Source: Chromatiales bacterium
Lineage (GTDB): Bacteria; Pseudomonadota; Gammaproteobacteria; Chromatiales; Chromatiaceae
Assembly: GCA_022360595.1 (NCBI GenBank)
Contig: JAKSCN010000034.1
Coordinates: forward strand, 1 to 14,665
DNA length: 14,665 nucleotides
Reading direction: 5' to 3'
Shown here: one piece after another, positions 13,561 through 14,665 of the stretch
Numbering within the stretch: position 1 is the first letter of the stretch
Layout of the letters: the number at the start of each line of letters is the position of its first letter
The notes under the pieces: generated by a model
Told to the model about the DNA's origin: nothing
What the model saw: only the letters and a program-made list of their open reading frames with translations
The model's database searches: none
Position numbers and translations under genes: made by a program

Positions 13561-14665
13561 ATGTTAAGTGCAGTGATAAAGCGAATGATAGAGAGTGATG
13601 ACACCGTCTATGCCTACGGTTTTCGTCCCTTCTTTCTGCTGGCGGCGGGTTATGCGATCTTCAGCGTAGCCTTCTGGAGCCTGGGTATGACGGGTTTTAT
13701 CCCACTGCCTGTGACCGGCGATGTGGTCGCCTGGCATATCCATGAACTGCTGTTCGGTTTTGCCGCTGCGGCCCTGGCCGGTTTTCTGCTGACCGCTGTG
13801 CCGGAATGGACCGATATTGAACATGTCGAGGGCAAGGCGCTGCAGCAATGTGTCGTGATCTGGTTGTTGGCGCGTATTGCCGCTTGGTCAACGGCGCTGT
13901 TGGGTGTTTGGCCAATGGCGTTACTGAATGTGATCTTTCTTGTGCGTGTTATTGGTGCGGTAGCGCCTGGCTTGTGGTCGGGTGCACAGGGCCGGCATCG
14001 GGTGTTTCTGTTCCTGGCGCTTGCGCTGGTGAGTCTCCAGGTGAGTCTCTATCTGTTCTGGATAGTCGAGGATATGCAGCAGGTGCGGGCCCTGCTGAAT
14101 GGTGCAATTGGTCTCTTCATGCTGCTAATCCTGGCCGCGCTGGGGCGAATCTCGATGGTGATAGTGAATGAGTCGCTGGATCGCTCAGACAATGAGGACG
14201 ATCGCTTTCTCGCCCGTCCGCCGCGGCGCAACTTTGCCATGGGTGTCATGGCGATGTTTCTGCTGGTCGATTATCTGCTGCCCTTCAGCAGCACCAGTGG
14301 TTGGATGGCGCTGGCGACCGCCGCCGCTATTCTCAATATCCTCAACGACTGGCTGTTGCGTGGTATCTGGCGCGATATCTATGTGCGGGCGTTGACGGTT
14401 GTCTATCTCTTCATGGCGGCCGGTTTTGCACTGATCGGGCTGGACAATCTGTGGGGTATTTTTCCCACTAATTTTGCCCGGCATGCACTCACGGTGGGAG
14501 CCATGGGGATAGCTATTCTGGCGGTATTGGTGATTGCCGGCTTGCGCCACACGGGGCGGGATCTGAGTACACATCCGATGATCAAGGGAGCGTTTGTCGC
14601 ATTAGTCCTGGCGGCTCTCGCCCGGGTGGCCCCCCCTTGGCTGGGTGGGGAGTTTACTCAGCCGG
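13561..14665 (+). CDS. nnrS: NnrS family heme-copper membrane protein, 3' end missing
   Basis: The frame is open from ATG 13561 to the window edge, 368 codons. The N-terminus carries the NnrS signature: YGFRPFFLLAAG near residue 19, then W58-H-I-H-E with LLFGFAAAALAGFLLTAVPEWT. The rest is a chain of hydrophobic helices. A later RHALTVGAMG segment holds another histidine that is conserved in NnrS-type proteins, as far as I recall. The usual length is about 390-410 residues, so little is missing. NnrS proteins bind heme and copper and help cells withstand nitric oxide, often beside denitrification genes. Finding it in an operon with an ABC importer suggests that the imported ligand or the importer is tied to nitrogen-oxide respiration, which is inference. 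Confidence 0.92.
   Translation, partial: MLSAVIKRMIESDDTVYAYGFRPFFLLAAGYAIFSVAFWSLGMTGFIPLPVTGDVVAWHIHELLFGFAAAALAGFLLTAVPEWTDIEHVEGKALQQCVVIWLLARIAAWSTALLGVWPMALLNVIFLVRVIGAVAPGLWSGAQGRHRVFLFLALALVSLQVSLYLFWIVEDMQQVRALLNGAIGLFMLLILAALGRISMVIVNESLDRSDNEDDRFLARPPRRNFAMGVMAMFLLVDYLLPFSSTSGWMALATAAAILNILNDWLLRGIWRDIYVRALTVVYLFMAAGFALIGLDNLWGIFPTNFARHALTVGAMGIAILAVLVIAGLRHTGRDLSTHPMIKGAFVALVLAALARVAPPWLGGEFTQP

Overview
The window looks like a chromosomal piece of a free-living or symbiotic gammaproteobacterium. This is inferred from the Fur/HemP pair, the outer-membrane barrel (so Gram-negative), the Tat-exported binding protein, the NnrS family protein and moderate GC content with E. coli-like Fur boxes. 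I cannot name the genus; a sulfur-oxidising or denitrifying lineage would fit but is a guess. No tRNA, rRNA, CRISPR array, insertion sequence or integrase was found.

Layout. Positions 1-1016 (minus strand) hold the start of a rhomboid protease, cut by the window edge, and a DUF1801 protein. Positions 1411-7278 hold what I read as a ferrosome (fez) gene cluster. It begins with a small HMA-like protein carrying a PGRxR motif, followed by three small hydrophobic proteins (two with Pro/Tyr/Gly/Gln-rich N-termini) and a membrane-anchored DUF2202 ferritin-like protein. Next comes a P1B-type ATPase whose CPC motif is replaced by YSCALK (FezB-like, P1B-6), then a YtxH-like protein with a Lys/Ala-rich tail and a divergent pair of small HMA-like proteins. 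Fur-box-like sites lie before the first gene, between the divergent HMA genes and before fur.

Positions 7435-7911 encode a four-helix membrane protein. It is followed by fur (8108-8527) and hemP (8536-8739), then a tight gene set: an outer-membrane TonB-receptor-type barrel that appears to lack a plug domain, a Tat-exported NitT/TauT-type binding protein, an ABC permease, an ABC ATPase, and NnrS, cut by the right edge.

How they may work together (inference). The ATPase would move iron into a membrane-bounded compartment built with the small hydrophobic and HMA-like proteins, and the anchored ferritin-like protein could oxidise or bind iron at that membrane. Fur would switch the cluster on under iron limitation. 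The right-hand set would bring an unknown small ligand (metal complex, heme-related compound or other cofactor precursor) through the outer and inner membranes, with NnrS linking it to nitric oxide or denitrification physiology.
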